The notes below the pieces were generated by a model. That model saw only the letters and a list, made by a program, of their open reading frames with translations, ran no database searches and was not told the origin of the DNA. From contig JAJPYH010000119.1 in the NCBI GenBank assembly GCA_021205045.1, positions 1-12,812 of the forward strand: DNA of 12,812 nucleotides, in the 5' to 3' direction. Source of the stretch: Lachnospiraceae bacterium (GTDB lineage: Bacteria > Bacillota > Clostridia > Lachnospirales > Lachnospiraceae). A program made the translations under genes and the position numbers. Shown here piece by piece: positions 1-7,661 of the stretch; the stretch's first letter is position 1; each line of letters starts with the position of its first letter.

Positions 1-2
1 AA

Positions 3-3000
3 ATATATCAGAAAAGCAGAGGATTGCAAAGCTATTCCGGTTTATCCGGGTTAGGCTATAGCAGCTATGGCAGTTATGGTTCGCCCGCTCTGGATCAGGC
101 CCTGGTCATAAAGGATAAAGGCACCGGAAGGATTATCATTGACGGCGGATCAGAACCCGCGATTTATTTCTCATATGACACAACAAAGGATGAGCTTCCT
201 GACATCGTACAGTATGTCATGGAGGAAAAAGGATATACTCTGGGATCCTATGACGAAGAATATGAGTATTCAAATAAGGTTTTATATGATTCCAAAGGGA
301 ATCTTGTAACCTACCTGGATCTGCACTACCACCATTATTCGTACAGCCTGTCAGAGGATGGAGCCACCGTATCCGGGAAATGCATTTATTGCGATGAGAC
401 AGATTATGTCACCATCTCCGCGCCGACGAATCTGGCCTATGACGGCGTCAGTAGCCATGACGCAGTACTGACCGCGAATAAAGCGGACACGGACGGCCTC
501 AGTATTTATTACACTCTGGATGGGGAGGCTGTCAGCTCTACAACGGCAATGGGGGAATATACTGCCTCGGTTGATTATCAGGGACTTACCGCAAGCGTGA
601 CCTATTCCGTCGGCAAAGGGCAGATCACCATCACGCCCTCTGACCTGACGAAAGTCTATGGCGGGGACGATCCGGCTCTTACCGGTGAAATCACCGGACT
701 GACAGGGACGGACAGCATTGAGGTAACCTACAGCCGGGAGGCAGGGGAGACGCCGGGAACCTATACCATATCCGCAGCGTATACACTGGACAGCAGCCTG
801 ACAGAAAAATATGATGTTGTGGTGAATACAGGCACCTTTACCATCGAGAAAGCCGCCCTGACGGTGACGGCCAATGATACCGAAATCACTTATGGGGATG
901 CGCCGGAATCCGGCGGGGTTACATACTCCGGGTTCGTAAACGGGGATTCAGCCTCTGATTTAAGCGGCTCCCTGTCCTATGCATATTCTTATGTACAGTA
1001 CGGCGATATCGGGGAATATACTATCACCCCGTCCGGCCTTTCCTCGGAGAATTATGACATTACATACGTTTCCGGGAAGCTGACAGTCGCCGCAAGGGAA
1101 GCGGTTCTTTCCTGGTCTGAACCGGAGGAAACAGACCTGGTCTATGACGGGACAGCCAAAACCCTGACAGCGTCAGTGACCAATGCTGTTAATGGCGATA
1201 CTGTTTCTGTGGCGGTGGCTCTGACGGACGGCTGCGACAACATCAACGTGACAGATGACGGCTTTTCCTATACGGCAGTATCCCTGGATAATGAGAATTA
1301 TGTGCTTCCGGAGGAGGCGGAAAGCCCGGTTTATCAGATCACACCCGCTGCAATGACGATTACGGCGGACGATGCTTCCAAAACCTACGGGGAAGCGGAC
1401 CCGGCGTTGTCCGGCACGGTGACCGGCGTGGTATCGGGGGATGACCTGGAGGTTACTTACAGCCGCGAAAGCGGGGAAGATGCGGGAAGCTATGAGATCA
1501 CGGCTTCTTACACGGAAAACGCCAATTATTCCGTCACCATAGAGAAAGCCGTTTTTACGATCTGCCAAAAGGCCATCACGGTGACCGCAGACGATCAGAC
1601 TTCCGTTTACGGAGATGCCGCAAGCGAGCTGACTTACAGCCTTTCCGCTGCGGAAAAGGCGAAGCTTGTGGGAGAGGATGATCTGGAGGTATCCCTGATT
1701 GTAGCTGACATTTCTTCGGAGGGGGCTTCCTGGCCCTCAGCGGGGAGTTATGAGATCACAGGTACCTCCGCGTCAGCCAATTATGATGTGACGATTATTT
1801 CAGGAACGTATACAGTCACCAGGGCGGAGCTGATCATCACCGCAAATGATACCGAAATCACCTACGGGGATTCGCCGGAAGCGGGAGGCGTGACGTACAG
1901 CGGCTTTGTCAATCTTGAGGATGAGAGCAGCCTGACAGGGACGCTGCAGTTTGACATTGACTATTCGCAGTATGGGGATGCAGGGGAGTATTCCATCACG
2001 CCCTATGGTCTTTCTTCAGATAATTATTCCATCATTTATGTGAGCGGAATATTAACCGTAAATCCCAGGACAGCCGTGCTCTCCTGGGCTGCCCCTGACC
2101 TGGAGTATGATTCCACCGCTAAAGTCCTGACTGCCTCCGTATCGAACGCGGTAAACGGGGACGTGGTGGAGGTCACGGTGGTTCTGGATGAGGGCTGCGA
2201 CAACATTAACGTGACAAATGACGGCTTTTCTTATACGGCGGTTGCGTTAAGCGACAGCAATTATGTCCTTCCGGCTGATTCGGGAAGCGGCGCGTATGAT
2301 GTCATGCCCAGAGAACTGACTGAGGCGGATTTTGAAGCCCTGGAGGATGTGGATTATACAGGCACACAGATCACGCCGGCCATTGTGATTTCTTCCACAA
2401 GCCTGGTGACGGCGAATGATTATACGGCTGCCTATGGGGAAAACATTGCAGTGGGAGAGGGCAGCGTTACTCTTACCGGACAGAATAATTTCTATGGTAC
2501 GGTAACTCTTACCTTCCGGATTCTTGACCGGGTGGCTCCGTCAGGAGCAATCGGCATTGACGTGTATGAATGGAAAAGCTTTTTGAGAAATACCACCTTC
2601 GATCTTTTCTTTAACCTGAAACAGACAGTAACCGTCATCGCGTATGACGGAGAATCCGGTGTGGCGAAAACAGAGTATTACCTGGCAGGAGAAGAGGTGA
2701 CGGATCTGTCCGTATTTTCAACTGTCACATGGACGGAATATATGGGTTCCTTTGAGATCTTCCCGGAGAACCGTTACGTCATTTATGTGAAGATCACGGA
2801 CAATGCCGGCAACTACACCATCATCAATACGGACGGGGTTGTGCTGGACTCCATCCTGCCGGTCATTGAGGGCCTGACGGACGGCAAAACCTACTGCGCG
2901 GAGGTCACCTTTACCGTGACCGATGAGAATTATGACTATACCCTGGTGAACGGGGAGATCATAACGGGGACAGAATACACCCTTCCCGCCGCCAACACCA

Positions 3001-4796
3001 TCTACCAGGTGCAGGCCTTTGACAAGGCAGGAAATGAAAGTGCGGTTTACACGGTGACGGTGAACGACGGCCATGTCTATGAATATATGGTCAATACCGG
3101 GGATGGATGGGCAGCGATCACAAGGGAATGCATCCACTGCGGTGTAAACGATACCGTGACTCTGTCAGCACCGGAAAATGGTGTGTATGACGGGACAGAG
3201 CATGACGCTGCTTTAAGCTCAGACACCATTGATGTCAGCGGCATCACAGTCAGCTATGAAAAAAACGGCGCCGCGGCGGAGAGCACGGTGGAAGCGGGGG
3301 AATACACAGCCTCCTTCCCCTATGGGACAAAGACCGCAGCCGTGACCTATACCGTCAGCCAGGCGCAGGTAACGATCACAGCGGACGCCGCATCAAAAAC
3401 CTACGGGGAAACGGATCCGGCATTCACCGGCACGGTGACCGGTGTGATATCCGGGGATGACCTGGAGGTTGTCTACAGCCGCGAAAGTGGAGAGGATGCG
3501 GGAAACTATCAGATATCGGCTTCTTATACAGAAAGTGCCAATTATTCCGTCACCATAGAGGAAGCTGTCTTTACGATCCGCCCAAAGGCCATCACGGTGA
3601 CCGCAGACGATCAGACTTCTGTTTACGGAGATCCTGTCAGTGAGCTGACATTCAGCTTTTCCGATGAGGAAAAGGCAAAGCTGGTGGGGGATGATGAACT
3701 GGAGGTATCCCTGTCCGTCGCTGCCGCTTCCTCGGAGGGGGCTTCCTGCCCCTCACCGGGGAGCAAAGAGAGCACAGTACCCTCTGCGTCACTTAATTAT
3801 GATGGGACGGTAATTCCCGGGACTTACACTGGCACCAGGGCGGAGCTGACTATCACCGCAAATGACACTGAAATCACCTACGGGGATGGGCCGGAAGCGG
3901 GAGGCGTGACCTACAGCGGCTTTGTATATGATGAGGATGAAAGCGTGCTTTCCGGGACGATCTCTTATGAAACCGATTATACGCAGTACGGGGATGTGGG
4001 CACTTATACCATCACACCTGCCGGGCTGACTGCGGACAACTATGTAATCATCTGTGCTTCCGGGACGCTGACAGTGAATCCACTCACTGCGGAGCTTTCC
4101 TGGACAGTGGATGACCTGCAGTACGACGGGACGGCCAAAACAGCCGCAGCCTCTGTCGCAAATGCAGCCGCAGACGGAAATAACATAGAGGTTACCGTGG
4201 TACTGGCGGACGGCTGCGACAACGTGAATGTGACGGAAGAGGGCTTTTACTATATTGCAGTGAGCATCAACAACAGCAATTATGTGCTGCCCGGGGATCC
4301 GGCAAGCCCGGTATATTATATCACCCCGAAGGAGCTGACAAAGCCTGACTTTGATGTGTCCGAAGAGGACAGGGAATATACAGGAACAGCCATTACTCCG
4401 GAGGTCTCCCCGACAGAAGGAAGAGACCTGGTGGAAAACAGAGATTACACGGTTGCTTACGGCAGCAATACCGCTGTCGGCACAGGGACAATCACCATCA
4501 CCGGAAAAGGCAACTATTTCGGCACACTGGAATATGAGTTCCAGATCGTCCAGGCGGACGAGGAGGACACGCCGGATTCGGAGGACACGTCCGATACCGA
4601 TAAGACCTCTGATCCGGAGGACACCTCTGATGAGGAAGAGACGCCTGAGACCGAAGAACCGGAAACGCAGCCTGACACAACCGGAACTACGGATACCGGT
4701 GATGCTTCCACTCCGGGACTGTACTTTGGCTTCATGGCCGCGGCGCTTGGAATCCTGCTGGCGGGAAGCAAAAGGAAGAAGAGAGACCTCTTCTGA
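3..4796 (+). CDS. MBG/YDG-repeat surface protein, 5'-partial, degenerate cell-wall sorting tail
   Basis: The reading frame is open to the left edge and there is no signal peptide, so the true start is outside the window. A TTG at 24 is only the first internal candidate and residue numbers below count from it. The protein is built from beta-rich repeats of the MBG (KTYGExDP, SVYGD and EITYGD variants) and YDG (LSW...YDGTAKTLTASV...GCDNINVT) types, known from bacterial adhesins and surface proteins. Two CxxC modules (C120/C123 and C1036/C1039) each precede a block of repeats. Residues about 838-1015 form a non-repeat Ig-like segment with DNAGN and DKAGN motifs. Near the end comes an acidic Asp/Glu/Thr/Pro spacer (about 1512-1555), then TDTGD (1556-1560), a hydrophobic stretch and SKRKKRD. 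This resembles a sortase signal but lacks a proper LPXTG. A surface or adhesin role is inferred from family; the ligand is unknown. A strong terminator follows 30 bases after the stop. Confidence 0.85.
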   Translation: MYQKSRGLQSYSGLSGLGYSSYGSYGSPALDQALVIKDKGTGRIIIDGGSEPAIYFSYDTTKDELPDIVQYVMEEKGYTLGSYDEEYEYSNKVLYDSKGNLVTYLDLHYHHYSYSLSEDGATVSGKCIYCDETDYVTISAPTNLAYDGVSSHDAVLTANKADTDGLSIYYTLDGEAVSSTTAMGEYTASVDYQGLTASVTYSVGKGQITITPSDLTKVYGGDDPALTGEITGLTGTDSIEVTYSREAGETPGTYTISAAYTLDSSLTEKYDVVVNTGTFTIEKAALTVTANDTEITYGDAPESGGVTYSGFVNGDSASDLSGSLSYAYSYVQYGDIGEYTITPSGLSSENYDITYVSGKLTVAAREAVLSWSEPEETDLVYDGTAKTLTASVTNAVNGDTVSVAVALTDGCDNINVTDDGFSYTAVSLDNENYVLPEEAESPVYQITPAAMTITADDASKTYGEADPALSGTVTGVVSGDDLEVTYSRESGEDAGSYEITASYTENANYSVTIEKAVFTICQKAITVTADDQTSVYGDAASELTYSLSAAEKAKLVGEDDLEVSLIVADISSEGASWPSAGSYEITGTSASANYDVTIISGTYTVTRAELIITANDTEITYGDSPEAGGVTYSGFVNLEDESSLTGTLQFDIDYSQYGDAGEYSITPYGLSSDNYSIIYVSGILTVNPRTAVLSWAAPDLEYDSTAKVLTASVSNAVNGDVVEVTVVLDEGCDNINVTNDGFSYTAVALSDSNYVLPADSGSGAYDVMPRELTEADFEALEDVDYTGTQITPAIVISSTSLVTANDYTAAYGENIAVGEGSVTLTGQNNFYGTVTLTFRILDRVAPSGAIGIDVYEWKSFLRNTTFDLFFNLKQTVTVIAYDGESGVAKTEYYLAGEEVTDLSVFSTVTWTEYMGSFEIFPENRYVIYVKITDNAGNYTIINTDGVVLDSILPVIEGLTDGKTYCAEVTFTVTDENYDYTLVNGEIITGTEYTLPAANTIYQVQAFDKAGNESAVYTVTVNDGHVYEYMVNTGDGWAAITRECIHCGVNDTVTLSAPENGVYDGTEHDAALSSDTIDVSGITVSYEKNGAAAESTVEAGEYTASFPYGTKTAAVTYTVSQAQVTITADAASKTYGETDPAFTGTVTGVISGDDLEVVYSRESGEDAGNYQISASYTESANYSVTIEEAVFTIRPKAITVTADDQTSVYGDPVSELTFSFSDEEKAKLVGDDELEVSLSVAAASSEGASCPSPGSKESTVPSASLNYDGTVIPGTYTGTRAELTITANDTEITYGDGPEAGGVTYSGFVYDEDESVLSGTISYETDYTQYGDVGTYTITPAGLTADNYVIICASGTLTVNPLTAELSWTVDDLQYDGTAKTAAASVANAAADGNNIEVTVVLADGCDNVNVTEEGFYYIAVSINNSNYVLPGDPASPVYYITPKELTKPDFDVSEEDREYTGTAITPEVSPTEGRDLVENRDYTVAYGSNTAVGTGTITITGKGNYFGTLEYEFQIVQADEEDTPDSEDTSDTDKTSDPEDTSDEEETPETEEPETQPDTTGTTDTGDASTPGLYFGFMAAALGILLAGSKRKKRDLF
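1347..2522 (+). repeat. Internal super-repeat of the surface protein, first copy of the duplicated block
   Basis: This 1.18-kb segment encodes four modules in order: MBG (SKTYGEADP), a second MBG (SVYGDAAS), a third MBG (EITYGDSP) and a YDG-type unit ending NYVLP, then a DYTGTQITP unit. The same order recurs at 3363-4547, offset by about 2016-2025 bases, with long runs of identical codons. A shorter related set, without the SVYGD module, lies at about 640-1345. The arrangement indicates segmental duplication within the gene. Confidence 0.8.
3363..4547 (+). repeat. Internal super-repeat of the surface protein, second copy of the duplicated block
   Basis: This copy matches 1347-2522 module by module (SKTYGETDP, SVYGDPVS, EITYGDGP, a GCDNVNVT YDG unit, REYTGTAITP). 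Only small in-frame length differences separate the two copies. Divergence is uneven: about 3740-3835 carries a dense run of non-conservative changes, while flanking codons are nearly identical. The copy is preceded by the second CxxC module, so the duplication probably included that module too. Confidence 0.8.
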
Positions 4797-4825
4797 TAAA
4801 AGATAAAAGAGGCATGGAAAACGCT

Positions 4826-4855
4826 CGGCGGTCGTTTTGACCGCCGGGTTTTTGC
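4826..4855 (+). terminator. Intrinsic terminator of the surface-protein gene
   Basis: A perfect 8-bp GC-rich stem, CGGCGGTC at 4826-4833 with GACCGCCG at 4839-4846, encloses the loop GTTTT. It is followed by GG and then a T-rich tract (4849-4859). It lies 30 bases after the stop codon and ends transcription before the tandem repeat and the next promoter. Confidence 0.85.
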
Positions 4856-4860
4856 TTTAT

Positions 4861-4938
4861 AGGAAAATCTGATTTTTATGATATCCGGTCTGCGGGAAAA
4901 TCAGGAAAATCTGATTTTTATGGTATCCGGTCTGCGGA
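4861..4938. repeat. Two-copy direct repeat, 36 bp each, period 42
   Basis: The 36-base units at 4861-4896 and 4903-4938 differ at two positions (ATGATATCC versus ATGGTATCC, and the last base). The 6-base gap plus the start of the second unit makes a perfect inverted repeat, AAAATCAG at 4897-4904 with CTGATTTT at 4911-4918. The repeats sit between a terminator and a promoter. They encode nothing convincing. The 6-base gap is far too short for a CRISPR spacer. Confidence 0.75.
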
Positions 4939-4999
4939 CATATCCATTTATTTTTGAAGGCATTGTCATCTGAAAAGTATGGATGGATTTCAGATTTGA

Positions 5000-5008
5000 T
5001 GGTATGAT
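5000..5008 (+). promoter_or_regulatory. Putative extended -10 promoter for the Ham1-like gene
   Basis: TGGTATGAT forms an extended -10 (TG at 5000-5001, TATGAT at 5003-5008) 26 bases before the start codon. No good -35 is visible at the expected spacing, which is tolerated by extended -10 promoters. The position between the upstream terminator and a strong Shine-Dalgarno makes it plausible. Confidence 0.5.
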
Positions 5009-5034
5009 ACAAAAAAGGATCATGGGAGGGCTGT

Positions 5035-5658
5035 ATGAACACAGTGAAACTGCTCTTTGGAACCGGCAATCAGGCAAAGCTATCCGCCATGAGGAGCCGG
5101 CTTGAAAAGCTGGGAATAGAAGTGATCGGCTTAAATGATTTAAAAGAAGAGGGATGGAGCATCCCTGAAGTGGCCGAGACAGGCCGGACGCCGCTGGGAA
5201 ACGCCAGGTTAAAGGCAATGGCTTATTATGAAGCCTTTCGGATGCCGGTTTTTTCCTGCGATTCAGGCTTATACTTTGATCAGGTTCCGGAGCAGGTGCA
5301 GCCGGGAGTCCATGTACGCACTGTCCATGGCAGAGCTCTGTCGGATGAGGAGATGCGGGAATATTACGGGGGACTGGTGAAGCAGTACGGAAATCTGACC
5401 GCAAGATACAGAAACGCGATTTGCTTTGTCATGGATGAAGACCACATTTATGAAGCCATGGATCCCTCCATGGAGAGTGAGAGGTTTCTGTTGACGGATA
5501 TTCCCCACAGCGCAGTCAGAATGAAGGGCTTTCCGTTGGACAGCATGTCCATTGATATGAAAACGGGGAAGTATTATTATGATCTGGCGGAGGAGGAGCT
5601 GGAGCAGTTTGCGGTGGAGGATGGAGTTCTGCGGTTTTTTGAGAAAATTTTAGTATGA
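5035..5658 (+). CDS. Divergent Ham1/RdgB-family non-canonical purine NTP pyrophosphatase
   Basis: This 207-residue protein resembles the Ham1/RdgB family. Those enzymes hydrolyse ITP, dITP and XTP to monophosphates, keeping deaminated purines out of DNA and RNA. The N-terminal half is typical: GTGNQAKLSAM (residues 9-19) matches the nucleotide-binding start, AETGRTPLGNARLKA (47-61) matches the E-T-G...N-A..K-A motif, and SCDSGL (74-79) replaces the usual DDSGL. The C-terminal half is unusual: I do not find the canonical GFGYDPxF or SHRxxA motifs, and GFPLDSMSIDMKTGKYYYDL occupies their place. Family membership is likely but the substrate is uncertain. The ATG at 5035 has GGAGGG at 5025-5030. 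The Ogt gene follows after 14 bases, so the two are probably co-transcribed. Confidence 0.75.
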   Translation: MNTVKLLFGTGNQAKLSAMRSRLEKLGIEVIGLNDLKEEGWSIPEVAETGRTPLGNARLKAMAYYEAFRMPVFSCDSGLYFDQVPEQVQPGVHVRTVHGRALSDEEMREYYGGLVKQYGNLTARYRNAICFVMDEDHIYEAMDPSMESERFLLTDIPHSAVRMKGFPLDSMSIDMKTGKYYYDLAEEELEQFAVEDGVLRFFEKILV

Positions 5659-5672
5659 GGAGAACCTGTGCC

Positions 5673-6209
5673 ATGCTTTACACACATTCCTATTCCTCGC
5701 CATTGGGGGAGCTTACATTAGCAGCCGACGAGCAGGCGCTGACCGGCCTGTGGTTTGTGGGGCAGAAATATGATGCCGATACCTTACAGGGGGACCATGA
5801 AGAGAAATCCCTTCCCATATTCGATCAGACCGCCCAATGGCTGGACATTTATTTCTTCGGGAAGGAACCGGATTTTATGCCGCCGCTTTCCCTGAACGGC
5901 AGTCCCTTTCAGACGGCAGTCTGGGAAATACTGAAGGAGATTCCTTATGGCCGGATCAGAACTTATGGAGAGATAGCCGCTGAAATTGCCAGACAGCGCG
6001 GAATTCCCAGAATGTCGGCCCAGGCTGTGGGCAGTGCAGTGGGACACAATCCCATTTCCATTCTTGTACCGTGCCATCGGGTGGTGGGCGCGAACGGCAG
6101 CCTGACCGGGTATGCCGGGGGAATGGACAGGAAGGCGGAGCTTTTAAAACTGGAAAAGGCTGACATGAGCGGTCTGTTTATTCCGCAAAAAGCTGAACAT
6201 TTGATGTAA
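5673..6209 (+). CDS. ogt: Methylated-DNA-[protein]-cysteine S-methyltransferase (Ogt type)
   Basis: The enzyme repairs O6-alkylguanine by transferring the alkyl group to its own cysteine, a single-turnover reaction. The active-site motif VPCHRVVG is present with the acceptor cysteine at residue 134. FQTAVWEILKEIPYGRIRTYGEIA upholds the DNA-binding domain signature in short motifs (PYGR, TYGE), and SLTGYAGG forms the substrate loop. At 178 residues it is of normal length. An upstream in-frame ATG at 5655 overlaps the previous stop but has no ribosome binding site. The ATG at 5673 has AGGAG at 5658-5662 and begins MLYTHSYSSPLGEL, the usual Ogt start, so 5673 is chosen. It sits in a likely operon with the nucleotide-sanitising Ham1-like gene, consistent with a genome-maintenance pair. 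Confidence 0.93.
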   Translation: MLYTHSYSSPLGELTLAADEQALTGLWFVGQKYDADTLQGDHEEKSLPIFDQTAQWLDIYFFGKEPDFMPPLSLNGSPFQTAVWEILKEIPYGRIRTYGEIAAEIARQRGIPRMSAQAVGSAVGHNPISILVPCHRVVGANGSLTGYAGGMDRKAELLKLEKADMSGLFIPQKAEHLM

Positions 6210-6212
6210 ATG

Positions 6213-6221
6213 TGTTATCAT
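6213..6221 (+). promoter_or_regulatory. Possible extended -10 promoter before the HipA-like kinase gene
   Basis: TGTTATCAT (TG at 6213-6214, TATCAT at 6216-6221) fits an extended -10 element, 40 bases before the kinase start. No clear -35 is seen. There is no terminator after ogt, so read-through from upstream is also possible. Confidence 0.35.
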
Positions 6222-6260
6222 TGTAAAAAGGATTGGACATGAATTTGAGGAGGAACCCGG

Positions 6261-7397
6261 ATGTTTCTGGACAATACATTTTATCTGATGAATAAGAATA
6301 GAAAGCTTCTTACCTTTCAGGTGCACAGATCAGAGCTGGGAACACTGAAATTTGAGGAAATCTCCCGTGAGTTCGAGGCTTCTCTGCCCATTGGTTTTAC
6401 GGATATTCAGTCCTGGATCACGCACCGGCAGGCGCCAAAGCACAGGGCACATATCGAGAAGCTTCTTCGGCTGTGCGGCTGCTATGATCTGGAGGGTTAT
6501 ATTCGGGTGACCTATGCGCTGAATCTGAATGATACGTTCTGGATTCGCCCTGCGGCTTCAGATCTGACGTGGGATCAGGTCTCCCTGTTTCAGAATGATT
6601 TTGATGAGACGATCGCCCACCTGGCTTTTGAGGGCGGAATGTATGGAGAAAGCTTTTCGACTACATCTCCTGAATTTGGCACCGGCGGGTCCTTCGCAAA
6701 GTGCTGGATCCGCGAAAATGGCCGGATTTATCTGATGAAGCAGGGCTCTGACGGTGCACGCAATGCCGGGCTGGAGCCTTATTCCGAGATGTACGCCAGT
6801 GAGGTGGCGGCAGCGTTTTGCCGGACTTATGTGCCATATCAGACGGAAATGTTCCGGGGAAAGCTGGTTTCCCGGTGTCCGCTTTTTACCGATGAAAGCT
6901 CCGGGTTTGCGACGATTCATGCTGCGGCCAGGGATATCCGGGATCCGGAGGGGATTCTCTCTTATATGGAAAAATATGGAGCGGATGATGATTTCAGGCG
7001 GATGATAGTGCTGGACGCGCTGATCATTAATACAGACCGTCACCGGGGAAATTATGGGATGTTGTTTGACACAGATACTCTTGCAATTACCGGGATGGCT
7101 CCGGTGTTTGACCACAATCAGTCGCTGCTTCCCTATGCGGAGGAGGAGGATTTTCGGAATATGGATGTCTATCTGGCGGAGCGCCCTACCAGAATCGGCG
7201 AGGATTTCAATGAAATCGCGAATGGTCTGCTGACGCCGGAGCTTCGTTCTGATTTAAAGAACCTGACGGGCTTTCAATTCAGCAGGGATCGGATGTATGG
7301 TTTATCCGAAGAGAGGCTTTTGGCGCTGGATCGGCTGGTAAACTCACAGATTGACAGGATCCTGAATCGGAAACGGCTGTATATACGGCAGTATTGA
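6261..7397 (+). CDS. HipA-fold serine/threonine kinase, orphan (no HipB partner)
   Basis: This 378-residue protein carries the HipA_C-type kinase core. Visible elements are a glycine-rich segment GTGGSFAKCW near residue 140, a probable ATP-binding lysine in YLMKQG (K160), the catalytic motif NTDRHRGNYG (D259, N264) and the metal-binding aspartate in PVFDHNQSLL (D284). HipA kinases phosphorylate protein substrates, classically glutamyl-tRNA synthetase, and are usually paired with a HipB antitoxin. Here no helix-turn-helix gene adjoins it on either side. The N-terminal about 120 residues do not match anything I recognise and may replace the HipA N-subdomain. The start has a strong site, GAGGAGG at 6247-6253. 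The target is unknown; a regulatory or stress role is inferred only from the fold. Confidence 0.75.
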   Translation: MFLDNTFYLMNKNRKLLTFQVHRSELGTLKFEEISREFEASLPIGFTDIQSWITHRQAPKHRAHIEKLLRLCGCYDLEGYIRVTYALNLNDTFWIRPAASDLTWDQVSLFQNDFDETIAHLAFEGGMYGESFSTTSPEFGTGGSFAKCWIRENGRIYLMKQGSDGARNAGLEPYSEMYASEVAAAFCRTYVPYQTEMFRGKLVSRCPLFTDESSGFATIHAAARDIRDPEGILSYMEKYGADDDFRRMIVLDALIINTDRHRGNYGMLFDTDTLAITGMAPVFDHNQSLLPYAEEEDFRNMDVYLAERPTRIGEDFNEIANGLLTPELRSDLKNLTGFQFSRDRMYGLSEERLLALDRLVNSQIDRILNRKRLYIRQY

Positions 7398-7432
7398 TAA
7401 AATGGATTTGAATGAGAATCTTATTATGTTTT

Positions 7433-7632
7433 GTTACTATTCACAGCCGCTTCCCCTCACATGCGCAAAAGCGTCCAGCAGAGCTGTCCGACGCAGCAAA
7501 ATATACTGCTCATCTTTTTGCTTATGTGGGGGAAGTGACTGATTCACAGTCAACTTGAAATGTATAATCAGTCTCTTACAAGCGAACTTGACGATCCTGA
7601 TTATACATTTCAAGTCGGCTGTGAATAGTAAC
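7433..7632. mobile_element. Cloverleaf-folding MITE-like element, 200 bp, with 8-bp target duplication
   Basis: Perfect 17-bp terminal inverted repeats, GTTACTATTCACAGCCG at 7433-7449 and its complement at 7616-7632, bound exactly 200 bp. The octamer TATGTTTT occurs directly outside both ends (7425-7432 and 7633-7640), the mark of a DDE-transposase insertion. There is no coding sequence. Internally the strand is almost wholly self-paired: 7450-7470 with 7516-7535 (one bulge, one mismatch, one G-U), hairpins at 7471-7494 and 7495-7510 in its apex, TGACT/AGTCA at 7536-7540/7548-7552, and a perfect 19-bp stem at 7553-7571/7597-7615 that abuts the right terminal repeat. The helices meet with no unpaired junction base, giving a cloverleaf. 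The parent transposase is not in the window. An 8-bp duplication fits several insertion-sequence families and I do not assign one. Confidence 0.88.
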
Positions 7633-7661
7633 TATGTTTTAGAAAATTTTCCATTTTCCTG

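Noticed and set aside
4351..4806. Alternate-frame open reading frame over the surface-protein C terminus
   Set aside because: The translation is an Arg/Pro-rich shadow of the acidic repeat spacer, and the main frame clearly encodes MBG-type repeats and a sorting tail.
4861..4938. CRISPR-like direct repeat pair
   Set aside because: There are only two units with a 6-base gap, no spacer-sized interval and no cas genes.
6261..7397. HipBA toxin-antitoxin operon
   Set aside because: No helix-turn-helix antitoxin gene lies upstream or downstream; ogt precedes and a non-coding element follows.
7433..7632. Retron-type ncRNA or attC-like recombination site
   Set aside because: No reverse transcriptase or integrase is present, while exact terminal inverted repeats with an 8-bp target duplication fit a transposition product much better.
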